DNA from: Desulfobacteraceae bacterium
Lineage (GTDB): Bacteria > Desulfobacterota > Desulfobacteria > Desulfobacterales > DAOWNP01
Length of the DNA stretch: 5,674 nt
Assembly: GCA_030642545.1 (NCBI GenBank)
Contig: DAOWNP010000170.1
Location: forward strand, 1 to 5,674
Direction: 5' to 3'
The notes beneath the pieces are model-generated. The model did no database searches. It was not told where the DNA came from and saw only the letters and a program-made list of their open reading frames with translations. The translations under genes and the position numbers were made by a program. Below are positions 1 through 5,464 of this stretch, in pieces; within the stretch, counting starts at the first letter, position 1; the number at the start of each line of letters is the position of its first letter.

Positions 1-7
1 ATATTAA

Positions 8-51
8 TATAACAACCCACTATCAATGTTACAGGTGTTATAAGTTTTTTT
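8..51 (+). terminator. Rho-independent terminator of an upstream gene
   Basis: TATAACA-A-CC (8-17) pairs with GGTGTTATA (34-42), giving nine base pairs with one bulged A at 15 and a 16-base loop. The stem is followed after two bases by seven T (45-51) and then more T-rich sequence. This is the usual form of an intrinsic terminator reading rightward, so it probably ends a gene lying left of the window. The stem is AT-rich and the loop is large, so its strength is uncertain. Confidence 0.5.
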
Positions 52-81
52 ATTTTAATATAAAAAATTAATAAGTTAATT

Positions 82-891
82 ATGGGATATGTTTTTAATT
101 TTCACGATGCTTTAACATATGATCAGTGGTATTCTGATCATCACAACAACCTGGCTTCTGAATTGGAAACCAGGCTAATGCTTCAACTGTTAGAACCGTC
201 TTCTTCAGGTGAAACTGCTATTGATATTGGTTGTGGAACAGGAGCTGCCTTATCATCTTTACAAAAAAAAGGATTAAATGTTACAGGAATTGATCCATCT
301 CCATACATGCTTGATATTGCCTGTAAAAATCTAACAAATAAAGCTGATCTTTACAGAGGCGTTGCAGAAGACTTACCTTTTGAAGATAATTCTTTTAATT
401 ACGCATGTTTTTTCACATCTCTGGAATTTGTAGAGAATCCTGAAAAAGCTATTGAAGAAGCATGTAGAGTAGCCAAAGATAAAATTTTCATAGGTGTTTT
501 AAACAAATATGCTATAAAAGGATTTCAGCGTAGAGTAAAAGGTATTTTTTCAAAAACTATTTTTAACAAGGCAAAATTTTTTAGTATATGGGAATTAAAA
601 TATATGATAAAAAAAACTTTAGGAGATATTCCTGTTAAATGGCGCAGTGTTTATCAATTCCCAAATATCTCAGTTTCTATTGTAAATAGAATTGAAAACT
701 ATGATTTTATACAGAGAGTTCCTTTTGGAACATTTATTGGTATTTCGGCAACACTAATTCCAAAATTTAAAACCAAACCTCTTACTTTAAAGTATAAAAC
801 CACAAAAAAGGTGAACACAGTTATAGAAGGATATGCGGGTAGACAGGTTGTTACAAAACGCAATTTATCCAATTTCTGCGTTAGAAAATAA
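82..891 (+). CDS. Class I SAM-dependent methyltransferase (Methyltransf_11 type)
   Basis: A 269-residue soluble protein that should transfer a methyl group from S-adenosylmethionine; the acceptor cannot be read from the sequence. The Rossmann-like domain fills residues about 40-145. Motif I is AIDIGCGTGAAL (46-57), the acidic residue that binds the ribose is D71 in GIDPSPYML, and motif II/III is AEDLPFEDNSFNYA (95-108). The following helix-strand, TSLEFVENPEKAIEEACRV (112-130), matches the UbiE/Coq5-like pattern. Residues 150-269 form a lysine-rich, aromatic extension that probably makes the acceptor pocket. No signal peptide or membrane helix is seen. The ATG at 82 has only a weak upstream purine tract, but the N-terminus (FHDALTYDQWYSDHHN) fits family starts. 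It lies 153 bases before the methionine-synthase-like gene in the same direction, so a shared methyl-metabolism theme is possible but unproven. Confidence 0.88.
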   Translation: MGYVFNFHDALTYDQWYSDHHNNLASELETRLMLQLLEPSSSGETAIDIGCGTGAALSSLQKKGLNVTGIDPSPYMLDIACKNLTNKADLYRGVAEDLPFEDNSFNYACFFTSLEFVENPEKAIEEACRVAKDKIFIGVLNKYAIKGFQRRVKGIFSKTIFNKAKFFSIWELKYMIKKTLGDIPVKWRSVYQFPNISVSIVNRIENYDFIQRVPFGTFIGISATLIPKFKTKPLTLKYKTTKKVNTVIEGYAGRQVVTKRNLSNFCVRK

Positions 892-918
892 ATTTGATCC
901 TCGAAATACAACTAAGTA

Positions 919-984
919 TGCCTGTGGTTAAATTGATTTTTCTGCCTTGAACACAGAAGAATTTTTTATTCCGCAGGCAGCCTG
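919..984 (+). other. Gap with competing short helices upstream of the MetE-like gene
   Basis: Three alternative pairings use the same bases. TGCCTG (919-924) can pair with CAGGCA (974-979), CTGCCT (942-947) with AGGCAG (975-980), and CAGG (974-977) with CCTG (981-984). CTGTG (922-926) can also pair with CACAG (952-956). Such overlap could be an attenuator or a leaky terminator/leader, but no U-tract follows, and no conserved SAM or cobalamin riboswitch core is recognisable. The rest of the gap (985-1044) is plain AT-rich sequence with a possible -10 element, TATAAA, at 988-993. Confidence 0.25.
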
Positions 985-1044
985 TCGTATAAAAGATTAA
1001 TTTATTTAATACAAAATTTTAAATTTAAAAGGAATTTTTTTAAT

Positions 1045-2115
1045 ATGGGTATAACATTTCAACCGGAAGCTCTTCCGACTCTCATAGGAAGCCTGCCTAT
1101 GGACAATCACGATCAGGCAACTGAACTGGTTTTTAAACATACTCCGGAAATTCCTTTATGGGTACAGCTTCCAACATACAAAGAAGAGGGAATGATAAAC
1201 CAGTTTCTCCCAGGTCTTCCAGGAATTACAATAACTCCTGAACACATATATATTGATACTAAAAAAAATACATTTGAACAGGAGGTACTGACTTTTTATG
1301 AAGAGTATCTTGCTATTTCTGACATGGGAGAAGATATAGCAAATTCGAGATTTGCCCTGACAAAAGAAACAGCAAGGGGATTTTTCTCATTTCTTTCACA
1401 TTTAAAAAATTTAAAAAAACAGCCTGTTGCTGTAAAAGGACAGATCACAGGTCCTTTTACTTTATCAACATCTCTTGTAGATGAAAATAAGAAAGCTGTT
1501 TTTTATAATGAAGAGCTAAGGGATATAATTATAAAACAAGTTGCTTTTAAAGCAAGATGGCAGGCAATGCAGCTTAAAAAAACAAAAACCCCTGTTATTA
1601 TTTTTTTTGATGAACCGGCTCTTACAGGCTTTGGTTCTTCAGCTTTTATAAGCATAACCAAAGAAGATGTATCTGCCTGTTTTAATGAAGTGATAGCAGC
1701 TGTACACTCACAAAAAGCATTAACAGGAATTCATGTTTGTGCTAATGCCGAATGGTCTCTTCTTCTTGATTCATCAGTAGATATAGTAAGTTTTGATGCT
1801 TATTCTTTTTTTGATAGATTTATTCTGTATCCTGATGAAATAAAAAAATTTTTAGAAGCAGGAAAAATATTAGCATGGGGTATTGTTCCTACTTTAAGCG
1901 TAGATGATTTAAGAAAAGAAACAGCTGATTCTATATATGAAAAATGGAAAGAAAAAGCTCAGTTAATAGAAAATTTAGGAATCAGTTTGACAACAATAAA
2001 GAAACAGTCTTTAATTACGCCAAGTTGTGGAACAGGATCTTTAAAGCTTCCAGATGCTATACGGGTTCTTGAATTAACAAGTAAGGTTTCTAAAATGATT
2101 AGAGAAACATTATAA
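1045..2115 (+). CDS. MetE C-terminal/UROD-superfamily methionine synthase-like protein (core MetE)
   Basis: A 356-residue TIM-barrel protein equivalent to the catalytic C-terminal half of cobalamin-independent methionine synthase; the N-terminal half of full MetE (about 750 residues) is absent. The visible landmarks are LIGSLP near the start (13-18), GQITGPFTL (132-140) and DEPAL (189-193), which matches the substrate-contacting DEPAL of MetE. Also seen are HVC (H230, C232) and PSCGTGSL with C328. H230, C232 and C328 correspond to the known zinc ligands H641, C643 and C726 of E. coli MetE; the Glu ligand position appears to be Asp (D251 in VSFDAY). The zinc is expected to activate a thiol such as homocysteine. 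Short proteins of this kind in anaerobes are thought to take methyl from a corrinoid protein rather than from folate; that role is inferred here. AAAAGGAA (1027-1034) lies 10 bases before the ATG. A different thiol methyl acceptor remains possible. Confidence 0.8.
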   Translation: MGITFQPEALPTLIGSLPMDNHDQATELVFKHTPEIPLWVQLPTYKEEGMINQFLPGLPGITITPEHIYIDTKKNTFEQEVLTFYEEYLAISDMGEDIANSRFALTKETARGFFSFLSHLKNLKKQPVAVKGQITGPFTLSTSLVDENKKAVFYNEELRDIIIKQVAFKARWQAMQLKKTKTPVIIFFDEPALTGFGSSAFISITKEDVSACFNEVIAAVHSQKALTGIHVCANAEWSLLLDSSVDIVSFDAYSFFDRFILYPDEIKKFLEAGKILAWGIVPTLSVDDLRKETADSIYEKWKEKAQLIENLGISLTTIKKQSLITPSCGTGSLKLPDAIRVLELTSKVSKMIRETL

Positions 2116-2143
2116 TGTTTTAATTTTATTTTTTTTATATATA

Positions 2144-2173
2144 TTGTAAAACCATATAGCATATTGTTAAAAT
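2144..2173 (+). promoter_or_regulatory. Candidate sigma-70 promoter for the MoxR/VWA genes
   Basis: TTGTAA (2144-2149) and TAAAAT (2168-2173) are separated by 18 bases, matching the -35 and -10 consensus at four and five of six positions. Initiation would fall near 2180, leaving a short leader before the ribosome site GGGAAGAGG (2188-2196). In DNA this AT-rich, chance matches are common, so it is only a candidate. The T-rich run at 2117-2137 after the preceding stop codon lacks a stem, so read-through from the MetE-like gene is also possible. Confidence 0.35.
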
Positions 2174-2202
2174 ATATCAACAAATAAGGGAAGAGGTTTT
2201 TT

Positions 2203-3057
2203 ATGCCTAAAAATATTTCAGAAAAAAAATTTTCAAAAGAAAGCAAGTATGTTCTGGATGAAGAAATTGCTAAAATTGTAAATATATCTATGGCTCTTGA
2301 GATGCCTCTTTTGCTTAAAGGTGAGCCAGGTACAGGTAAAACCATGCTTGCCCATGCTATAGCAGAAAATCTTGAGATGCCGCTTATTGTTTTAAATGTA
2401 AAATCATCAATGAAGCTTATAGAAGCTCTTTATCAGTATGACACTTTAACAAGATTAAATGACAGTCGTTTTGGAGACAGCAACAGAGATGTCAGCAACA
2501 TAGAAGAGTATATCAAAATGGGGAAAATAGGACAGGCTTTTACAGCTGAAAACAGGACTGTCCTTTTAATTGATGAAATAGACAAAGCTGATACAGATTT
2601 TCAGGATGATATGTTAGATGTACTTGATCAAATGGAATTTGATATTATTGAAACAGATAAAACAGTAAGTGCTAATAACAGACCTGTTATCATTATTACA
2701 TCCAACTCAAAAAAAGACCTGTCAGATCCTTTTCTTGGAAGATGTAATTTCCACCATATTGCTTTTCCCGATCCCAAAATGATGCGCAAAATTATAAATG
2801 TTCATTTCTCAGATATTAGTTCTGATCTTGCTGAAAATGCTATTGAAGCTTTTTATAATGTTAGAAATGTTGAATCCCTTGAAAAAAAACCTGCTACAAG
2901 AGAACTTATAAATTGGATCAGAGCTCTTCAGACTGATCCTGACTTTAAAACAAAAAAACTTGCCAAGGGTAATATCCCTTATTTGGGAGTACTGCTTAAA
3001 AAAAGCCAGGATTATGCTCAGGTACAAAATCATATAAATCGCAGACGTTTATTTTAA
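2203..3057 (+). CDS. MoxR-family AAA+ ATPase
   Basis: A 284-residue cytoplasmic AAA+ ATPase. MoxR proteins couple ATP hydrolysis to remodelling of partner proteins, often inserting metals or activating enzymes together with a VWA-domain partner (as in CoxD/CoxE, NorQ/NorD, RavA/ViaA). Walker A is GEPGTGKT (40-47), Walker B is VLLIDEID (120-127) and sensor 1 is IIITSN (163-168, N168). An arginine follows in FLGRC (177-181, R180), and the sensor-2 region is KPATRELINWIRAL (229-242, R233). The blocks VKSSMKLIEALYQYD (66-80) and LGVLLKKSQD (261-270) place it in the subgroup that travels with CoxE-like VWA proteins. The ribosome site GGGAAGAGG lies 6 bases before the ATG. The partner gene starts 49 bases downstream, so the two are probably cotranscribed. 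The target is unknown; the family call is firm. Confidence 0.93.
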   Translation: MPKNISEKKFSKESKYVLDEEIAKIVNISMALEMPLLLKGEPGTGKTMLAHAIAENLEMPLIVLNVKSSMKLIEALYQYDTLTRLNDSRFGDSNRDVSNIEEYIKMGKIGQAFTAENRTVLLIDEIDKADTDFQDDMLDVLDQMEFDIIETDKTVSANNRPVIIITSNSKKDLSDPFLGRCNFHHIAFPDPKMMRKIINVHFSDISSDLAENAIEAFYNVRNVESLEKKPATRELINWIRALQTDPDFKTKKLAKGNIPYLGVLLKKSQDYAQVQNHINRRRLF

Positions 3058-3106
3058 CTTTTTTATTATTTTTGTCGCTTATATAAAAAGGGAAAAGTTT
3101 TAAAGT

Positions 3107-4297
3107 ATGTTTATTAATTTTTTTTATAAATTAAAAGAAGTAGGAATACCGGTAAGTCCCACATCTTTTTTAATATTTCACAAAGCTCTTGCAAAAGGTT
3201 TAATAAATTCATTAGATGATTTTTATACTTCATCACGTTCAATTTTAATAAAAAATGAACGATATTTTGATCTTTTTGACCAGGTATTTGCATATCATTT
3301 TGAAGGGGTTGAAATACCGGAGTATGATGCTGCTGAAATAGATGAAACAGCAAAAGCCCTGCTTGAGCAGTGGTTAAAAGATCCGGCAGATATTGCAAGA
3401 GCCCTCGGTATTGATGAATCTGTTTTAAGTAAGCTTACTCCTGATGAACTTATAGAATATTTTAAAGAAAGGCTTAAAGAACAGACAGAAAGGCATGATG
3501 GAGGAAATAAATGGATAGGTACAAAAGGCACATCTCCTGTGGGACATTCTGGAACTCATCCTGGTGGTATGCGTGTTGGTGGTGTTTCACAAAATAAATC
3601 TGCTGTTAAAGTTGCTATGGAAAGAAGGTATAAAGACTATTCACAAGAAGGTCCGCTTACCCAGGCTATGATGGGAGAAGCATTAAAAAAATTGAAAAAC
3701 CTGATTCCAGCCGGTGCCAAAGATATTATTGATATAGATGAGACTATTTATCAAACTATGAAAAATGCCGGTGAAATTGAAATTATTTTTAAAAGAGGCT
3801 TAAAAGACCGGCTTAAGGTTATCCTTGCTATAGATAACGGGGGTTGGTCTATGGATCCTTATATCAGTGTAGTTCAATCTCTTTTTAATCATTCCAGATC
3901 CCGTTTTAAAGAACTTAAAACTTATTTTTTCCATAATACAATTTATGACTCTTTGTGGGTTGACCCTGGCAGACACAAAGTCCCTGTTTCTATTGACAAA
4001 TTCGCATCAAAAGATCCTGAAACCCGTCTAATTATTGTAGGGGATGCCAGCATGGCTCCATATGAACTTATGAGTCGTGATGGATCTATTTATTTGACTC
4101 ACAGAAGTGGTATTCCCAGTATTGAAAGATTAAAATCTCTTTCTGAAATATTTCCCCATTGTGTATGGCTTAATCCTGTCCCGATTTATATGTGGCATTA
4201 CACACATACAATAGTTAAAATCAGTAAAATTTTTCCAATGTTTGAGCTTTCCCTTGATGGTCTTGAAAAAGCAGTAAATTATCTTAAAGCAAAATAG
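3107..4297 (+). CDS. CoxE-like VWA-domain protein, partner of the MoxR ATPase
   Basis: A 396-residue soluble protein that should act as the VWA co-factor of the preceding ATPase, binding the client or recruiting the ATPase to it. The N-terminal helical region (1-68, starting MFINFFYKLKEVGIPVSP) matches the conserved start of the family. A glycine/histidine-rich signature, WIGTKGTSPVGHSG (136-149), precedes a second helical part. The VWA domain (about 235-396) shows the first MIDAS strand VILAIDNGGWSMDPY (238-252), FFHNTIYDSLW (274-284), LIIVGDASMAPYEL (308-321, D313) and VWLNPVP (353-359). The MIDAS DxSxS is altered: relatives I recall read DVGGSMD, whereas here DNGGWSMD carries an extra Trp, so metal binding may be changed. 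AAGGGA (3088-3093) lies a rather long 13 bases before the ATG. Nothing suggests export. The client complex cannot be identified from this window. Confidence 0.9.
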   Translation: MFINFFYKLKEVGIPVSPTSFLIFHKALAKGLINSLDDFYTSSRSILIKNERYFDLFDQVFAYHFEGVEIPEYDAAEIDETAKALLEQWLKDPADIARALGIDESVLSKLTPDELIEYFKERLKEQTERHDGGNKWIGTKGTSPVGHSGTHPGGMRVGGVSQNKSAVKVAMERRYKDYSQEGPLTQAMMGEALKKLKNLIPAGAKDIIDIDETIYQTMKNAGEIEIIFKRGLKDRLKVILAIDNGGWSMDPYISVVQSLFNHSRSRFKELKTYFFHNTIYDSLWVDPGRHKVPVSIDKFASKDPETRLIIVGDASMAPYELMSRDGSIYLTHRSGIPSIERLKSLSEIFPHCVWLNPVPIYMWHYTHTIVKISKIFPMFELSLDGLEKAVNYLKAK

Positions 4298-4322
4298 AAC
4301 AAGGTTATAAACTATCAATATA

Positions 4323-4355
4323 TACCCTGTTTGTTCATATGAGACAGACAGGGTA
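4323..4355. repeat. Strong inverted repeat after the VWA gene
   Basis: TACCCTGT (4323-4330) pairs perfectly with ACAGGGTA (4348-4355). The stem continues through a T-G wobble into TGT (4332-4334) and ACA (4344-4346), giving 12 pairs round a 9-base loop. It begins 25 bases after the VWA stop codon. No U-tract follows on either strand, so it is a poor intrinsic terminator. It may be an RNA-stabilising hairpin, a repeat end, or an operator, since it contains one TGAGACA (4340-4346). Confidence 0.55.
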
Positions 4356-4366
4356 AGGAACGTGGA
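4354..4366 (+). repeat. 13-base repeat, copy 1
   Basis: TAAGGAACGTGGA here is identical to the minus-strand sequence at 5331-5343. After each copy a weaker resemblance continues (GAAATA, then TAAGTCA a few bases on), which hints at common ancestry. The two copies flank the 4630-4983 gene in opposite orientations. One such 13-base match could arise by chance in a window of this length. Confidence 0.35.
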
Positions 4367-4407
4367 CAAGAAATATTGTAAGTCAAAAAACTTTGCAACT
4401 AAGCAAA

Positions 4408-4439
4408 TGAGACACTTATGAGTCATTCAACGTGTCTCA
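4408..4439. promoter_or_regulatory. Dyad, possible enhancer site of a sigma-54 activator
   Basis: TGAGACAC (4408-4415) and GTGTCTCA (4432-4439) form a perfect 8-base inverted repeat with a 16-base centre, and the centre itself holds the odd palindrome ATGAGTCAT (4418-4426). The half-site TGAGACA also occurs at 4340-4346. The dyad centre lies about 125 bases upstream of the -24/-12 promoter at 4535-4551, a normal distance for an enhancer-binding activator. It could equally be a plain hairpin. No activator gene is in the window. Confidence 0.4.
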
Positions 4440-4534
4440 CAACTATATTACATTTCCTTTACCTTATCTGTTTTATCCTGACTTAAACCTGAAATTCTTT
4501 TTATTATCAACATGTTATTGTTAATGTCATAAAA

Positions 4535-4551
4535 CCGGCATACAATTTGCT
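4535..4551 (+). promoter_or_regulatory. Candidate sigma-54 (-24/-12) promoter
   Basis: The sequence CCGGCATACAATTTGCT has GG (4537-4538) and GC (4549-4550) separated by exactly 10 bases. It matches the consensus YTGGCAC-N5-TTGCW closely: the -12 element TTGCT is exact, and the -24 element is CGGCAT instead of TGGCAC. Transcription would start near 4562, giving a leader of about 70 bases before the ATG at 4630. This implies control by an RpoN-dependent, ATP-driven activator. Confidence 0.55.
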
Positions 4552-4583
4552 TTTTATATTATTAATAAATAGGAAAGAAAGTT

Positions 4584-4611
4584 TTGTTCACGTTTCTTAG
4601 TTTATTATAAT
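4584..4611 (+). promoter_or_regulatory. Alternative sigma-70 promoter
   Basis: A perfect -10 TATAAT (4606-4611) lies 16 bases after a poor -35 (TTGTTC, 4584-4589). A start near 4618 would leave only about 12 bases before the ATG, just enough to include the ribosome site. It may be a second promoter, or chance in AT-rich DNA. Confidence 0.25.
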
Positions 4612-4629
4612 AACAAATTGGAGGAAAGT

Positions 4630-4983
4630 ATGAATCTTCATGAAATAAAAAATAATTTTGATCTTGTAAATTCCGTTGACTGGGAAATGACACCCGAAGA
4701 AGCAATTGCATTACACCTTGAATGGGGTCCATTAAGATCTCAGATATATTACAATTCAAGAGATAATGACAATGAGACTGTATATTTTGTTATCAATACA
4801 TGGAATAACCCGCCAATTTTAACCCTTGTAAGAAGAAAAGGTTTTGATTCTGAAGAACTGGGAGACTTTAGACTTCCAAAAAAGCTTGAAGCAGAATTTC
4901 TTGCAGGAATTGGTCAATATAAAGGAGTGTATGCTGTTGAAGGAAAAGTAAGAGACTGGCTTAAAAAAACGCTTGAAGTCTAA
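4630..4983 (+). CDS. Small conserved protein, resembles DVU0772 family
   Basis: A 117-residue soluble protein of unknown function. I chose the ATG at 4630 because GGAGG (4620-4624) stands 5 bases before it; a TTG at 4618 in the same frame overlaps that ribosome site and is unlikely. The N-terminus, MNLHEIKNNFDLVNSVDWEMTPEEAIALHLEWG, the block DNETVYFVINTWNNPPILTLVRRKG (mid-protein), and the C-terminal RDWLKKTLEV recall the small DVU0772-like proteins of sulfate reducers. This is from memory and not confirmed. The pattern suggests a compact alpha/beta fold: an N-terminal helix pair, two or three strands, then a helix. There are no cysteines, signal peptide or membrane helix. It appears monocistronic, isolated by over 300 bases upstream and with a convergent terminator downstream, and is preceded by a candidate sigma-54 promoter. 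No enzymatic motif is seen. Confidence 0.85.
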   Translation: MNLHEIKNNFDLVNSVDWEMTPEEAIALHLEWGPLRSQIYYNSRDNDNETVYFVINTWNNPPILTLVRRKGFDSEELGDFRLPKKLEAEFLAGIGQYKGVYAVEGKVRDWLKKTLEV

Positions 4984-4990
4984 GCTTTTT
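4964..4990 (+). terminator. Weak terminator overlapping the stop codon
   Basis: GCTT (4971-4974) pairs with AAGC (4982-4985) round a 7-base loop. Beyond a bulged C at 4970, AAAAA (4965-4969) pairs with TTTTT (4986-4990). The U-tract follows the GC-containing core directly, as in an intrinsic terminator, but the core is only four pairs. Confidence 0.3.
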
Positions 4991-5050
4991 AAATGTTGAC
5001 TATAAAAAACTAAAGGATATTGCCATATATAGATACAAAAGGGAATTTAT

Positions 5051-5093
5051 AAAAATCAAAAATACTGCATGTACGCTTGATCCATGCAGTATT
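5051..5093 (-). terminator. Rho-independent terminator reading leftward
   Basis: AATACTGCATG (5061-5071) and CATGCAGTATT (5083-5093) form a perfect 11-base stem with an 11-base loop. Read on the minus strand, the stem is followed by TTTGATTTTT (5060-5051), a good U-tract. On the plus strand the following sequence (AGTATTACAGG) is not U-rich. So it should end minus-strand transcription coming from the right; it may also block read-through from the 4630-4983 gene as a plain hairpin. Confidence 0.65.
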
Positions 5094-5131
5094 AGTATTA
5101 CAGGTAGAAAAATAAATTATATCGAAAACAG

Positions 5132-5206
5132 TTAGTCTGCAAGATCATTAAACCCGAGTCCTTTTTCATCTGTTCCAAAATTCACTTTTTTCACCATAAG
5201 CTCTTT
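5132..5206 (-). other. Short minus-strand reading frame, possible gene remnant or micro-ORF
   Basis: The frame reads MVKKVNFGTDEKGLGFNDLAD from an ATG at 5195-5197 to TAA at 5132-5134 (21 residues), and is open for three more codons upstream to a stop at 5207-5209. Its ending 39 bases before the minus-strand terminator at 5051-5093 is what makes it worth noting: the spacing fits the 3' end of a gene. A second minus frame that ends at 5166-5168 runs through VRYTDAKLFVKRAYGEKSEFWN just upstream, so a frameshifted remnant is possible. I do not recognise the protein. AAAGAG before the ATG is a weak ribosome site. Confidence 0.3.
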
Positions 5207-5330
5207 TTACAAAAAGTTTTGCATCAGTGTACCTTACGGTTTCACCTGCCTGATATCCAGACAAAAACACAGGGCTATTTCCACATCCCATGCCATTGCC
5301 AATTGTGAATGACTTAGGTCTGTTATTTCA

Positions 5331-5343
5331 TCCACGTTCCTTA
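5331..5343 (-). repeat. 13-base repeat, copy 2
   Basis: On the minus strand this reads TAAGGAACGTGGA, identical to 4354-4366 and inverted relative to it. The minus strand continues TGAAATAAC...TAAGTCA, loosely like the sequence after copy 1. Confidence 0.35.
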
Positions 5344-5364
5344 AACAAAATTTAGTACTTTGTC

Positions 5365-5415
5365 GGAGGAAGGGCTTCATTACCAACTTTGGATGTACCA
5401 AAGAAGCATGCCTCC
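5365..5415. repeat. Three-tier inverted repeat (structured RNA candidate)
   Basis: On the minus strand three helices nest. GGAGG (5415-5411) pairs with CCTCC (5369-5365), GCTTC (5407-5403) with GAAGC (5378-5374), and TTTGG (5402-5398) with CCAAA (5392-5388). The inner loop is TACAT, and a 9-base single-stranded strand lies on one side. Fifteen pairs with ordered internal loops is much more than expected by accident in a non-coding stretch. The same pairing exists on the plus strand, so direction is not settled. Confidence 0.5.
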
Positions 5416-5462
5416 TATGGTACCGGTATGAGAGAGAATAGAGAATACCGGATTCTACCATA
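5416..5462. repeat. Long imperfect inverted repeat beside the PIN gene
   Basis: TATGGTA (5416-5422) pairs with TACCATA (5456-5462), and CCGGTAT (5423-5429) with ATACCGG (5445-5451). This gives 14 pairs with only a 4-base bulge (ATTC, 5452-5455) and a purine-rich 15-base loop. It begins three bases after the PIN stop codon when read leftward. No U-tract follows on the minus strand, so it is not a typical terminator; it could protect the mRNA 3' end or mark the edge of an element. Confidence 0.55.
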
Positions 5463-5464
5463 AC

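Larger units (their letters stand above)
5221..5464. other. GC-richer non-coding block, probable relic or structured element
   Basis: Positions 5221-5460 are about 45% G+C (108 of 240 counted), against about 26% (31 of 120) for 4981-5100. No frame carries a recognisable domain. The block contains two adjacent inverted-repeat structures (5365-5415, 5416-5462) and copy 2 of the 13-base repeat (5331-5343). It lies between the stop of the PIN gene and the minus-strand terminator. It may be the remains of an inserted element or an RNA gene; the sequence does not decide. Confidence 0.4.

Noticed and set aside
699..911. Minus-strand open frames lying within the plus-strand genes (for example 699-911, 1959-2345, 3114-3398, 3295-3531, 4130-4426)
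   Set aside because: They lie wholly or largely over well-supported genes, have low-complexity translations without domains and lack ribosome sites; they are by-products of AT-rich coding DNA.
892..1044. SAM or cobalamin riboswitch before the MetE-like gene
   Set aside because: The conserved cores of these riboswitches could not be found by eye; only short competing helices are present.
4323..4439. CRISPR array
   Set aside because: Only two different dyads and a 7-base half-site recur; there are no regularly spaced direct repeats with spacers.
4618..4629. TTG start for the 117-residue protein
   Set aside because: The TTG overlaps the GGAGG ribosome site that serves the ATG at 4630, and no ribosome site precedes it.
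5234..5461. A 75-codon open frame on the minus strand directly after the PIN stop
   Set aside because: It starts one base after the PIN stop codon but has no ribosome site, no recognisable domain, an odd composition, and it runs through both inverted repeats; the pairing explains the sequence better than coding does.
5221..5464. Group II intron or retron RNA
   Set aside because: No domain V-like hairpin and no reverse transcriptase gene are in the window; the helices seen do not match those RNAs.
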